From NCBI GenBank assembly GCA_017410455.1, contig JAFQQT010000005.1, positions 1-51,544 on the forward strand: a DNA stretch of 51,544 bases. The letters run 5' to 3'. How positions within the stretch are numbered: position 1 is the stretch's first letter; each line of letters begins with the position of its first letter. Source of the DNA: Clostridia bacterium. GTDB taxonomy: Bacteria; Bacillota; Clostridia; Christensenellales; Aristaeellaceae. Below, in pieces: positions 17,418 to 25,288 of the stretch. The notes below the pieces were generated by a model that saw only the letters and a program-made list of their open reading frames with translations, did no database searches and was not told the DNA's origin. The translations under genes were made by a program, and so were the position numbers.

Positions 17418-17498
17418 GGCGTTGACCTGCCTTTGCTCATTCGTTGGCGCACGCTGGCGCTCATGAAACACATTCGCCGCAGGATGACGATTTCCTTC

Positions 17499-17512
17499 CG
17501 GAAACGTTTCCG
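17499..17512. promoter_or_regulatory. LacI-family operator upstream of the GH31 gene
   Basis: The perfect 14-base palindrome CGGAAACGTTTCCG has the central CG and AAACGTTT core typical of LacI/GalR-family operators and of cre sites. It lies 82 bases upstream of the GH31 start. No LacI-family gene is in the window. Confidence 0.65.
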
Positions 17513-17640
17513 ATGAGAAAATTTCTTCAACAGGAAAGAGCAGACAGCGTTGTGCGCTGCCTGCGACGGGGTACAAAATGAGAGGTTCAAGAACTGAGGT
17601 ACAAAACGGGAAATGTGAATAAAGGTATATTATGGGAATA

Positions 17641-18123
17641 TCACTGCGCCTGATACATGCCGTTCTTCGCCATGTACTGGTAGAGCATCTCGCCGTGCTT
17701 CTGTTCCGCGCCCTGAATCTGGTGCAGGAGCTGCCGCACCTGCGGGTCGCGGAACTCGAAGATGCTCACGTTGTAGGCGCCGGAAACTTCCTTCTCGGTG
17801 CACAGCGCGTCCTCGGCGAGGAATTTGTCGTGCTCCATGGCCTGCTGGAGGTTCATGCCCTGGGGCGGGGTGAATTCGGCATAGCGCTGCAGCTGCTGGG
17901 AGTTCTGGTTCTGCTGGCCATTCTGCTGGGGCATCTGGCCGTTTTTCAGGCTCGTGACGGTCTGCAGGTGGCTCTGCTCGGTCTGCTGGATCTGGCGGAA
18001 GAGCTGCTGCAGTTCGGGGTCGCAGGCGGCTGCGGCGTACTTGCCGTATTTGTCCACGCACAGCTGCTCCTGGCTGCGCAGGTCCTCAAGGAGCGACGCT
18101 TCTTTTTGCGTCCAGGTCATCAT
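17641..18123 (-). CDS. CotF-type spore coat protein
   Basis: Small helical protein of 160 residues of the Coat F / ferritin-like group found in the spore coat of endospore formers. Two related helical blocks are seen: residues about 3-60 (SLLEDLRSQEQLCVDKY, LFRQIQQTEQSHLQTV) and about 95-155 (DKFLAEDALCTEKEVSGAYN, LLHQIQGAEQKHGEMLYQYM). They are joined by a Gln/Asn-rich linker. The start has GAGGTGATG upstream; there are two ATG codons in a row. No typical SigA promoter precedes it, which fits control by a late sporulation sigma factor, though no clear SigE or SigK site was found. Confidence 0.85.
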   Translation of the reverse strand: MMTWTQKEASLLEDLRSQEQLCVDKYGKYAAAACDPELQQLFRQIQQTEQSHLQTVTSLKNGQMPQQNGQQNQNSQQLQRYAEFTPPQGMNLQQAMEHDKFLAEDALCTEKEVSGAYNVSIFEFRDPQVRQLLHQIQGAEQKHGEMLYQYMAKNGMYQAQ

Positions 18124-18189
18124 GTTACATCACCTCGCCGGAAGCTTGCCCGGGCGCTGCACTTTTCATGCACTCGATTCCGGCGGCGG

Positions 18190-18219
18190 TTGACTTTGCT
18201 GCGGGCCGGATGATATCAT
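18190..18219 (+). promoter_or_regulatory. Promoter of metF
   Basis: TTGACT (18190-18195), 18 bases, TATCAT (18214-18219), about 32 bases before the metF ATG. Confidence 0.6.
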
Positions 18220-18250
18220 AAGCGTGATCATAAGCGAGGAGCACAGAGCC

Positions 18251-19117
18251 ATGCGCATCAGCAACATCCTTTCGGGCGACCGGGTTCGCCTGAGCTGCGA
18301 GGTTTTCCCGCCCAAGAAGTTCGACGGCATCGCCCATGCCTGCGAGACCGCACGGGAGATCGCCTCCCTTCGCCCGGCCTACATGTCCGTGACTTACGGT
18401 GCGGCGGGTTCCACCCCCGGGCACACGCTGGCCGTCGCCCGTGCGGTGGCGGACGCGGGCGTCACCCCGCTGTGCCACCTGACCTGCGTGCAGTCCAGCC
18501 GGGAGCATGTGCGCCAGGTGCTGTCTGACATGAAGGCTGCGGGCATGGAGAATGTCCTGGCCCTGCGCGGTGACCTGCCCCGGGATGGCAGCCGCTGCAC
18601 GGACTTCACCTACGCGGCGGAGCTGATCGAATTCATCCACCAGCAGGGCGATTTCTGCGTGGGCGCGGCCTGCTATCCTGAGGGGCACCCCGAGAGCGGC
18701 GGCCGCCTGAGGGACATCGAGTACCTCAAGCGCAAGGTGGATGCGGGCGTGGATTTCCTCACCACGCAGATGTTCTTCGACAACGCGCTGCTGTACAACT
18801 TCCTCTACCGGGCGCTGCGGGCGGGCATCGACGTGCCGGTCTGTGCGGGCGTGATGCCCATCTGCGACCCCAAGCAGGTGGCGCGCGCCGTGCAGCTATC
18901 CGGCTCCATCATGCCGCCGCGCTTTGCCGCCATCGCCGACCGCTTTGCCGATGACCCCGCCGCCATGGCTCAGGCCGGCATCGCCTACGCCACCGAGCAG
19001 ATCATCGACCTGGTGGCCAACGGCGTGACCCACATCCACCTCTACACGATGAACAAGCCCTGGATCACCCGGGCGATCGTGAGCAACCTCTCCAGCATCA
19101 TCCATATGGGCGAATGA
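18251..19117 (+). CDS. metF: Methylenetetrahydrofolate reductase
   Basis: FAD-dependent TIM-barrel enzyme of 288 residues. It reduces 5,10-methylene-tetrahydrofolate to 5-methyl-tetrahydrofolate, the methyl donor for methionine synthesis and a step of acetogenic C1 metabolism. Family motifs: SCEVFPPK near the N-terminus, SVTYGAAGST, LCHLTCVQ, NVLALRGDLP, GAACYPEGHPE, and DFLTTQMFFDN, followed by PVCAGVMPI. The start ATG at 18251 has GAGGAG 9 bases upstream. Monocistronic, between its own promoter and a strong terminator. No metV or acetogenesis gene is near, so a methionine-synthesis role is the simpler reading. No SAM riboswitch is seen in its short leader. Confidence 0.95.
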   Translation: MRISNILSGDRVRLSCEVFPPKKFDGIAHACETAREIASLRPAYMSVTYGAAGSTPGHTLAVARAVADAGVTPLCHLTCVQSSREHVRQVLSDMKAAGMENVLALRGDLPRDGSRCTDFTYAAELIEFIHQQGDFCVGAACYPEGHPESGGRLRDIEYLKRKVDAGVDFLTTQMFFDNALLYNFLYRALRAGIDVPVCAGVMPICDPKQVARAVQLSGSIMPPRFAAIADRFADDPAAMAQAGIAYATEQIIDLVANGVTHIHLYTMNKPWITRAIVSNLSSIIHMGE

Positions 19118-19154
19118 AAGAGCTGCCAGTCCACACCGGGCTGGCAGCTCTTTT
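19117..19154 (+). terminator. Strong intrinsic terminator after metF
   Basis: Stem AAAGAGCTGCCAG (19117-19129) with CTGGCAGCTCTTT (19141-19153), T-rich end. The A-run on the 5' side makes it usable in both directions. Confidence 0.9.
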
Positions 19155-19200
19155 GCGGTATATTCAGGGATAGGGTGTATTATGGGAGCGATGCCGCCTG

Positions 19201-20724
19201 TCAGAAGCGGATGCTGTTCGTCGGCTTGACCGTGCCGGAACCGGCGTTGGCCAGGATCTCCGCGATGGTGCGGGTGGGCGGAGCGTCCAGGTTCATGGCG
19301 GGATAAGGCCTCACGGGCAGGTTGCGGGGCATCACATACTCATCGATGTCCGCCAGATGGGCGATGTAGGGGCACTGGCGGCCCACCAGCATCAGCACCT
19401 CGCCGCGGTCCTTGTTCAGCCGCTGCAGCTGGGATACGGTGATCAGCCTTTCGCCGGTGAGGGCGTCCTGGCCGCACAGGTCGCTGATCTCGTTGAGCAG
19501 GGGCAGCTCGCGGCTGGTGAGGAAGGCCCAGTTGCCGCAGTTGCCCTTGATGGTGTGGGCGTTATCGGCGCCATACTTGCTGCTGAGCTGGTACAGGCCC
19601 TGGATGATCAGGTGGAACTTGATGTTGCGGGAGCGGGCGGCGGAGATCATCGCGGCCATGTCCGGAATGGCGGGGAGGTTGCTGAACTCATCCAGCAGGA
19701 AGTTGACGCGCTGGGGCAGCTGGCAGCGGGGATGCTGCTGCGCCAGGTCGATGAGCTGCTCGTAGCACAGCTTGATGATGAGGGATACGATCTTGTGCAG
19801 GGTGGTTTTCTCGTCGGGCATGATCAGGTAGAGGACGGTCTTCTCGCGGCCCAGGCTGGAGAAGTCCACTTCGCTCCGGGACAGCATGCTGATGAGGGAA
19901 TGCTGCATGTAGAGCTTCTGCATGGGGGCTTCGTAGGACACCTTGATGTTGGAGAAGGTGCCTTCGGTGCCGTGGCTGGCCACGAGCAGGTTCTGGCGGG
20001 AGATGGAGGTCTGCGGGTACAGCTCGATCAGGTCCAGCACGCCCGTGCCGCCCCGCACGCGGGGATCTGCCTGGCGGAAGTTGTCCGACAGGTGGCGCAG
20101 GGTGGCCAGGTTCACCGTGTCGTCCGGGAAGAAGGAGGTGCCCTCCACCATCATCAGCGCCAGGCCCTGCAGCATGGCGATGGAGGAATGCTCCCAGAAT
20201 GCGTCATTCTTGCCGCCGCCGGTTTCGCCGTGCAGCATGGCGGCGGCGAAGTCGTTCACGATGGAGGTGGCCTTCTCCGGGTCGCCCCGGCGCAGGGCGG
20301 CGCGGGCCATGGCCAGAGGGTTCCAGCCGTTGCTCTTGTGGGGTTCGCGCAGGTTGATGACCTCCACCCGGTAGCCGCTCTGCTCGAAGGCGCTGGCGGT
20401 CAGCTCGTACAGCTCGCCCTTGGGGTCGGTCACCACCGCGCTCTCGCCGGCGCGGCGCATGATTTCCAGCATCGGCATGGCGAAGAGGCGGCTCTTCTTG
20501 CTGCCGGTGGAACCGATGATGAGGCTGTGGGTGTCCGAGTCATCCACATAAACGGAGTCGCCGTCGCTGATGACGGGCAGGCCGCTGTGGGGCACGCCCG
20601 CAGGATCGGAGAGGCGGATGCGGCGGGTGACCTGCATCATCTCCTCATCCCGGGCCCAGCGGGCGCCGCGCAGCAGGGTTTCGTCTGCGCTGTATTTGTA
20701 GGCGTTGTAGTCCTGCATCTTCAT
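19201..20724 (-). CDS. VirD4/TraG-like P-loop ATPase (orphan coupling-protein relative)
   Basis: FtsK/HerA-superfamily ATPase of 507 residues, related to type IV coupling proteins. The Walker A variant GSTGSKKS is at 71-78 (Lys where the family usually has Gly before the catalytic Lys), then TDPKGEL at 99-105, Walker B NFLLDEF at 341-347, and a C-terminal RecA-like part with LIIQGLYQL and TSRELPLLNEIS. Unlike conjugative VirD4/TraG there is no N-terminal transmembrane pair, so the protein is probably soluble. No relaxase, VirB4 or other conjugation gene is nearby. It overlaps the preceding AAA+-like gene by 4 bases. A role in moving DNA or protein with that partner is inference. Confidence 0.8.
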   Translation of the reverse strand: MKMQDYNAYKYSADETLLRGARWARDEEMMQVTRRIRLSDPAGVPHSGLPVISDGDSVYVDDSDTHSLIIGSTGSKKSRLFAMPMLEIMRRAGESAVVTDPKGELYELTASAFEQSGYRVEVINLREPHKSNGWNPLAMARAALRRGDPEKATSIVNDFAAAMLHGETGGGKNDAFWEHSSIAMLQGLALMMVEGTSFFPDDTVNLATLRHLSDNFRQADPRVRGGTGVLDLIELYPQTSISRQNLLVASHGTEGTFSNIKVSYEAPMQKLYMQHSLISMLSRSEVDFSSLGREKTVLYLIMPDEKTTLHKIVSLIIKLCYEQLIDLAQQHPRCQLPQRVNFLLDEFSNLPAIPDMAAMISAARSRNIKFHLIIQGLYQLSSKYGADNAHTIKGNCGNWAFLTSRELPLLNEISDLCGQDALTGERLITVSQLQRLNKDRGEVLMLVGRQCPYIAHLADIDEYVMPRNLPVRPYPAMNLDAPPTRTIAEILANAGSGTVKPTNSIRF

Positions 20725-21584
20725 TCCTCCATGGAGGCGCCGAAGCCGACGCGGCGCGGGTTGGTCTTGGTGGGATTGGCGCGCAGCTGGCTGCCGAAGC
20801 CGCCGGCGGCGAAGATGAAGTCCAGCGAGTCCTCGGTGATGCTGGTGTCCTGCATGTCCTCGCTGCTCAGGCGGCGCCAGATGATATCGTCGCAGAGGTT
20901 GATGAGGGTCTGGTAGCCTTCGAACTCCCGGCTCTCGCTCAGGCGCTCGACGGCTTCCTCCAGCATGGTGCAGGCCTTGTCCGTCAGGGTGAAGCCGCGC
21001 TGACGCAGGCGGTCGACGATGTAGTTCTTCGCCTCCAGGGCAGGGAAGGGCATGCGGATGAGCTCCGCCGGTGTGCTGCTGGCGAACTGCCCCAGCAGCT
21101 TCATGATGGTGCGCTCGGGCACGCTGTCGGGCACGATGAGGACGAAGACGATCTTGCCCTGGCGGGCGTCGATGTACTCCATCAGGCGGTCCATGTCCGG
21201 CAGCTGGTCGCCATTCTTGAGCATGCGGCTCAGATCCAGGCCGATCACGCCGCGGAACTGGCCGTAGAAGCCCGCAGCCCTGCGCACGCGCAGCAGGAAG
21301 CGGTTGAAGGCATTCTCGTCATCGTCCAGCGACCATTCGAAGAACGCTTCTTCCCCGGTGAACTGCAGCAGGCGCAGGCTCTGCAGCAGGTCTGCCAGCA
21401 GGCGGATGTGCAGCGTCACGCCGCAGCCGGGGGCGGCGGCGAAGATCAGGTTGGGCAGGGGCGCGCGCTCCAGATGGAGGCGGTTGACGTTCTCAGACGC
21501 CGTGTGCAGGCGGTGGCAAAGAGCTTTGAAGTCCTCCATGCCGGGAAGCGCATCGATTTTCCTGAGAATCTCCTCAGTGCGCAT
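20721..21584 (-). CDS. Degenerate AAA+-like protein, partner of the VirD4-like ATPase
   Basis: A protein of 287 residues. The opening LRKIDALPGMEDFKALCHRL and then PNLIFAAAPGCGVTL follow the plan of CbxX/SpoVK-type AAA+ proteins (ALIGLEEVK..., LVFTGNPGTGKTT). The Walker A Lys is replaced by Val56 (PGCGVT), so ATP binding by the usual route is doubtful. Residues about 80-150 contain alternating strand and acidic patches, and about 160-230 form a helical lid-like region. The C-terminal tail (FGSQLRANPTKTNPRRVGFG) is basic. Ribosome site AAAGGAG precedes the ATG. First gene of a two-gene unit with the VirD4-like ATPase. Function unknown. Confidence 0.6.
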   Translation of the reverse strand: MRTEEILRKIDALPGMEDFKALCHRLHTASENVNRLHLERAPLPNLIFAAAPGCGVTLHIRLLADLLQSLRLLQFTGEEAFFEWSLDDDENAFNRFLLRVRRAAGFYGQFRGVIGLDLSRMLKNGDQLPDMDRLMEYIDARQGKIVFVLIVPDSVPERTIMKLLGQFASSTPAELIRMPFPALEAKNYIVDRLRQRGFTLTDKACTMLEEAVERLSESREFEGYQTLINLCDDIIWRRLSSEDMQDTSITEDSLDFIFAAGGFGSQLRANPTKTNPRRVGFGASMEE

Positions 21585-21676
21585 GGTTTAACTCCTTTGT
21601 GCTTGATGTGGAGCAGCGGCTGTGCGGCGCTCACACCACGTACAACGCCCGGGGAATGCATGTTTCGCATCCTCTG

Positions 21677-21702
21677 AAAAAGAAAATCCTGTAAACTCAG
21701 GA
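21677..21702 (-). terminator. Probable terminator after the GH51 gene
   Basis: Minus-strand hairpin TCCTG-N6-CAGGA followed by TTTTCTTTTT. The stem is short but the T-tract is long. Confidence 0.6.
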
Positions 21703-21708
21703 GCTTTG

Positions 21709-23208
21709 TCAGCCGATGCGGATGACGCTGACTGAATGGGGTGGCAGCGCGATCTCCACGCAGCCCTCCTGCAGGCCCAGACGGGTTTCGGTGACGCGCA
21801 CGCCCTCATGCCCCACATCGTTGTAGGCGTCCTTGCTGTCGCCGTTCAGGGTCAGCAGGGTGATGGCGGACGGGGCGTCCAGCGGAATGCGGATGGTATG
21901 GGCGTTTTCTGCATCCTTGTTGACGGCGGCGACGGCCAGGCCGGGCTTGTCGGAGAAGGTGGTGGCGATCAGGTCAAGGCAATCCACCGTGCGCTCGCCG
22001 CCCCACTTGAAGGGGACGGTCATTTGCGGCATGTCGCCCTCGGCCCACAGATCCACCACGGTGTCGCCCAGGTGGTTCACATACAGGTCGAACACATGGT
22101 AGGTGCTGCGCAGCACAACGCCGCTGTCATCGGAGTAGATGCAGCCGCGGGTGTTGAGCACCGGGGCTAAGTTGGCCATGCCCACAATGTCGCAGTGGCG
22201 GTGCATGGCGTTGAGGAAGCAGGCGGTGAAGACCGCATCGGCCATGGTGTAGGTGCTGTTGTCGTCGTTCTTGTCGCGGGGGGTGAGATAGCTGTCCTTG
22301 CCCACGCCCTGGCGGATGGTATGCACATTGGGGTGATGCCAGGAGCGCAGGTTCCACTCGTCGAAGGCAATCTTGATCCGCCCGTCGAGGCGCAGGGCGG
22401 CCAGCATCCCGCGCACCTCGCGGACGCTGTGGTCAATGCGGTCGGTGAAGGCCATGCACTGCTCGTAGGTCGCCGGGGCGTTCACCTCAGGCATCATGTC
22501 CCAGTATTCATGAATCGAAATCCAGTCGATATACTCGCCGCAGGTGCGCAGCAGGTTCATCGTCCAGGCGGTGTCGGGGATGGCGGCGGCGGACAGCTCC
22601 GCCGTGGGATCCACATGGCGCATCATCTTGGCGGATTCGCGCACCAGGCGGCCCCATTCGTCGGCGGACTTTGCACCGATCTCCCAGTGGCCGTAGTTCT
22701 CGTTGCCGATGGACCAGTACTTCACGCCGTGGGGCCTTTCGTATCCGTTGGCGATGCGCCATTTGGCGTACTGCCCCTCGTATTCCAGGTTGCAGTACTC
22801 AACCCAGTCGCTCATTTCCTCCGGCGTGCCGGTGCCGGCGTTGGTGCAAATGTAGGGCTCGCACCCCAGCTTCCGGCAGAGCTTCACATACTCGTCGGTG
22901 CCGAAGGTGTTGGGATCCTCCACGCGCCAGGCCTTGTCAAACAGGGGCTTGCGGTGGGGGCCCACGGCGTCCTTCCAGTGGTAAGAGGACACAAAGCACC
23001 CGCCGGGCCAGCGCAGAACCGGCACCCGGATGCGCCGCAGGGCGTCCAGTACGTCCGTGCGGAAGCCGTCCTCGTCCGACAGGGGATGTCCGGGCTGATA
23101 CACGCCGCCGTAGATCTGGCGGTGGAAATGCTCGATGAAGTGGCCGTAGAGCATCGGGCTGCGCTGCCCGACGACGCGCTTGGGGGTGATATGAACGTTC
23201 AAGGGCAT
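21709..23208 (-). CDS. Alpha-L-arabinofuranosidase, glycoside hydrolase family 51
   Basis: Retaining arabinofuranosidase of 499 residues that removes L-arabinofuranosyl side groups from arabinoxylan or arabinan oligosaccharides. Barrel motifs: YGHFIEHFHRQIYGGVY, LRWPGGCFVSSYHW, acid/base Glu in KYWSIGNENYGHWEIG, and nucleophile Glu in IAFDEWN. The C-terminal beta domain ends in LPPHSVSVIRIG, as in family members. Full length, and no signal peptide, so it is intracellular and works after uptake of oligosaccharides. It has its own promoter just after rqcH and a dyad over the -10 box, so sugar-dependent repression is likely. Confidence 0.95.
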   Translation of the reverse strand: MPLNVHITPKRVVGQRSPMLYGHFIEHFHRQIYGGVYQPGHPLSDEDGFRTDVLDALRRIRVPVLRWPGGCFVSSYHWKDAVGPHRKPLFDKAWRVEDPNTFGTDEYVKLCRKLGCEPYICTNAGTGTPEEMSDWVEYCNLEYEGQYAKWRIANGYERPHGVKYWSIGNENYGHWEIGAKSADEWGRLVRESAKMMRHVDPTAELSAAAIPDTAWTMNLLRTCGEYIDWISIHEYWDMMPEVNAPATYEQCMAFTDRIDHSVREVRGMLAALRLDGRIKIAFDEWNLRSWHHPNVHTIRQGVGKDSYLTPRDKNDDNSTYTMADAVFTACFLNAMHRHCDIVGMANLAPVLNTRGCIYSDDSGVVLRSTYHVFDLYVNHLGDTVVDLWAEGDMPQMTVPFKWGGERTVDCLDLIATTFSDKPGLAVAAVNKDAENAHTIRIPLDAPSAITLLTLNGDSKDAYNDVGHEGVRVTETRLGLQEGCVEIALPPHSVSVIRIG

Positions 23209-23221
23209 GAAAATGCCTCCC

Positions 23222-23263
23222 TTCTGTTGTTTCTATCATAACAGAAAGGAGGCGTTTCTTCAA
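23222..23263 (-). promoter_or_regulatory. Promoter and dyad operator of the GH51 gene
   Basis: On the minus strand TTGAAG (23258-23263), 17 bases, TATGAT (23235-23240). A 7-bp inverted repeat TTCTGTT-N11-AACAGAA (23222-23228, 23240-23246) spans the -10 box and the likely start site. Confidence 0.65.
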
Positions 23264-23286
23264 TGCCAAAATGGCCGGAATCGGGC

Positions 23287-25029
23287 TCAGCCCTCCACCA
23301 GCGTGATCCTCTTCACATCCGCCTCGGTGACGGTCATGTACACGGTTTTCTGGTTGGTGTAGGTCACCATGCCGGTGGCGCCGCCGGGGATTTTTTTCAC
23401 ATAGCGGCGCAGGGTGTAGTCGATGGGCACCATGGTGGAGTGCTGCCCCTTTGAGTACCAGGCGGCGAGGGTGGCGGCGGCGGCGAGGGTCGTGTCGGAG
23501 ATGTCGCCCTCCTGCCTGATGATGACGTGGCTGCCGGGCATGTCCTTGGCGTGGAGCCAGGTTTCGTTGGGCTTTGCGCCCTGGGTCAGGCGCTCGTTCT
23601 GGGCGGCGTTCTTGCCCACATAGATGTCGATGCCGTCGGCGCTGCGGTAATGGTAGGGCTTCGACTTGGGCAGCGCGCGCTGCTGGCGGCGGCCCAGGCC
23701 CTTCTTGATGTACCCGGTGGAGATCAGCTCGGCGCGGATCTCCTCCAGCTCGCTTTCGCCCACGCATTTGCCCACGTCCAGGAGCGTACTTTCCAGGTAA
23801 TCCAGCTCCCGGAGCGTTTCGGTCTTCTGCTCTGCGGCCATTTCGCGGGTTGTGCGGGCCTTCTGGTAGCGCTTGAAGTACCGCTGGGCATTCTGCACCG
23901 GGGTCAGCTGAATATCCAGGGGGATGGTGACGCTGCCGCCCTCCTCGTCGTAGAAATTGGGCAGGGTGGCTTCGGTCATGCCCTTCTTCAGCTGCCATAG
24001 ATTCGCGTTGAGCAGCTCGCCGAAGAGGCGGTATTCCTCCAGGCGGGCGGTGTTGGTCAGATCCTCCTCCTGCTGGGCCAGCTTCTTCTCGCAGCGCTCG
24101 ATGTGGGTTTTGAGGAGCTTGACCATGGTGGCGCTCTTCTGGCTGAGGCGGTCGGCCTGGTCGCGGCTGCCGAAGTACCTTTCCAGCGCCTGGGAGACTG
24201 TGGCGCAGGGCTGCTGGTTCTCCAGCGGATGCATCAGGTAGGGGAAGGCGAAGACGTCCGCCGGGTCGCCGCCCTCGTCCACCAGCACACGGGGATCTGC
24301 CATGCCGGGCAGGCGGTGCAGGAGGTCGCTGAGGCGGGCTGCGGCGTCGGCCATATACTCCGGGCGGTCGCACCCGGCGGGCAGGATGCGGAAGGCCAGC
24401 TCCTTCGCTGCGGGGTTGGACATGCCGGAGACGCAGCTGGCGATGGCCTTGTGCAGGGGGACGTCCCCGCAGGCGCTCAGGCGGGCGAGGAGGGCGTCGG
24501 CGGTCACGTCCTCCGGGGCCAGCTTGTCCTGACCGGGCGGGGGCAGGTAGGGAAGACCCGGCTGCACCTGGCGCACACGGCTCATATCGATGCTGACGTG
24601 GCGCGCCGCGTCGATGATGCGGTCATTTTCGTCGGTGACGATGAGGTTCGAATGGCGGCCCATCACCTCCAGGATGAGGCGGCGGCGCACATGGTCGCCC
24701 AGCTCGTTCACCGTGTCCACGTCGATGTGGACGACGCGGTCGCCGCCGATCTGCGTCACAGAAAGCACGCGCCCGGAAAGCAGCTGCTTGCGCATCAGCA
24801 TGCAGAACATGGGCGGCTCCAGGGGGTTGGAGAACTTCTGCTGCGTCAGGTGGCAGCGGGCGTTGTTGGGGGAGGCGCACAGGAGCAGCTGGTGATTCTG
24901 ATTCCCTGCGCGGATGACGAGGATCAGCGTATCCTTTTCGGGCTGGGTGACGCGGTCGATGCGTCCGCCGGCGAGGGTGGCGTTCAGCTCACGGGCTGCA
25001 AAGCCGAGGGTCAGGCCGTCCATGGGCAT
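23287..25029 (-). CDS. rqcH: Ribosome quality control protein RqcH (NFACT family)
   Basis: NEMF/Rqc2 homologue of 580 residues, formerly annotated as fibronectin-binding protein FbpA. It binds obstructed 50S subunits and directs alanine-tail addition to stalled chains. NFACT-N domain (about 1-185) opens with MDGLTLGFAARELN and has the Asp-Arg pair in GGDRVVHIDV and LEVMGRHSNLIV. A long helical coiled-coil part follows (about 270-430), then NFACT-R (about 440-560) with PYHYRSADGIDIYVGKNAAQNE and WLHAKDMPGSHVII. The start ATG at 25029 was preferred over upstream codons because AAAGGGG lies about 10 bases before it and the domain begins there. Confidence 0.93.
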   Translation of the reverse strand: MPMDGLTLGFAARELNATLAGGRIDRVTQPEKDTLILVIRAGNQNHQLLLCASPNNARCHLTQQKFSNPLEPPMFCMLMRKQLLSGRVLSVTQIGGDRVVHIDVDTVNELGDHVRRRLILEVMGRHSNLIVTDENDRIIDAARHVSIDMSRVRQVQPGLPYLPPPGQDKLAPEDVTADALLARLSACGDVPLHKAIASCVSGMSNPAAKELAFRILPAGCDRPEYMADAAARLSDLLHRLPGMADPRVLVDEGGDPADVFAFPYLMHPLENQQPCATVSQALERYFGSRDQADRLSQKSATMVKLLKTHIERCEKKLAQQEEDLTNTARLEEYRLFGELLNANLWQLKKGMTEATLPNFYDEEGGSVTIPLDIQLTPVQNAQRYFKRYQKARTTREMAAEQKTETLRELDYLESTLLDVGKCVGESELEEIRAELISTGYIKKGLGRRQQRALPKSKPYHYRSADGIDIYVGKNAAQNERLTQGAKPNETWLHAKDMPGSHVIIRQEGDISDTTLAAAATLAAWYSKGQHSTMVPIDYTLRRYVKKIPGGATGMVTYTNQKTVYMTVTEADVKRITLVEG

Positions 25030-25065
25030 GGGGGTCACGCCCCTTTCGTTAGATAATGCCTGACT

Positions 25066-25094
25066 ATTATAGCCCATTGCAGGGGGAATGTCAA
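25066..25094 (-). promoter_or_regulatory. Consensus SigA promoter of rqcH
   Basis: On the minus strand TTGACA (25089-25094), exactly 17 bases, TATAAT (25066-25071): both boxes are perfect. Confidence 0.9.
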
Positions 25095-25098
25095 AGTG

Positions 25099-25215
25099 AA
25101 TGCGGATTTCGGAATTTAAAGTGTTGGGCTGCGTGTTTTTTTCCGGCAGACCGCTTTCTGCTGTCGAAGACTGAGGGGGGCGCTCCCTCTAATTCATAAT
25201 TCCGAATTCCGCATT
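25099..25215. repeat. Inverted-repeat element between rqcH and a GerMN gene
   Basis: AATGCGGATTTCGGAATT (25099-25116) is repeated in inverse orientation at 25198-25215 with one mismatch, 81 bases apart. The right arm continues into AATTCATAATT, related to the AATTAGG repeats elsewhere in the window. No open frame inside. Could be a MITE-like remnant; no target-site duplication was seen. Confidence 0.5.
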
Positions 25216-25288
25216 TCCCCCCTCCCTCCCGCATATCCTCCACCACAACCCCGGGGCAGGGCATCCGCCCCATGAAGGAGGAATCTGC

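Noticed and set aside
19201-21584. Conjugative or integrative element
   Set aside because: Only the VirD4-like ATPase hints at it. No relaxase, VirB4, integrase, recombinase or att repeat is seen, and GC is like the rest.
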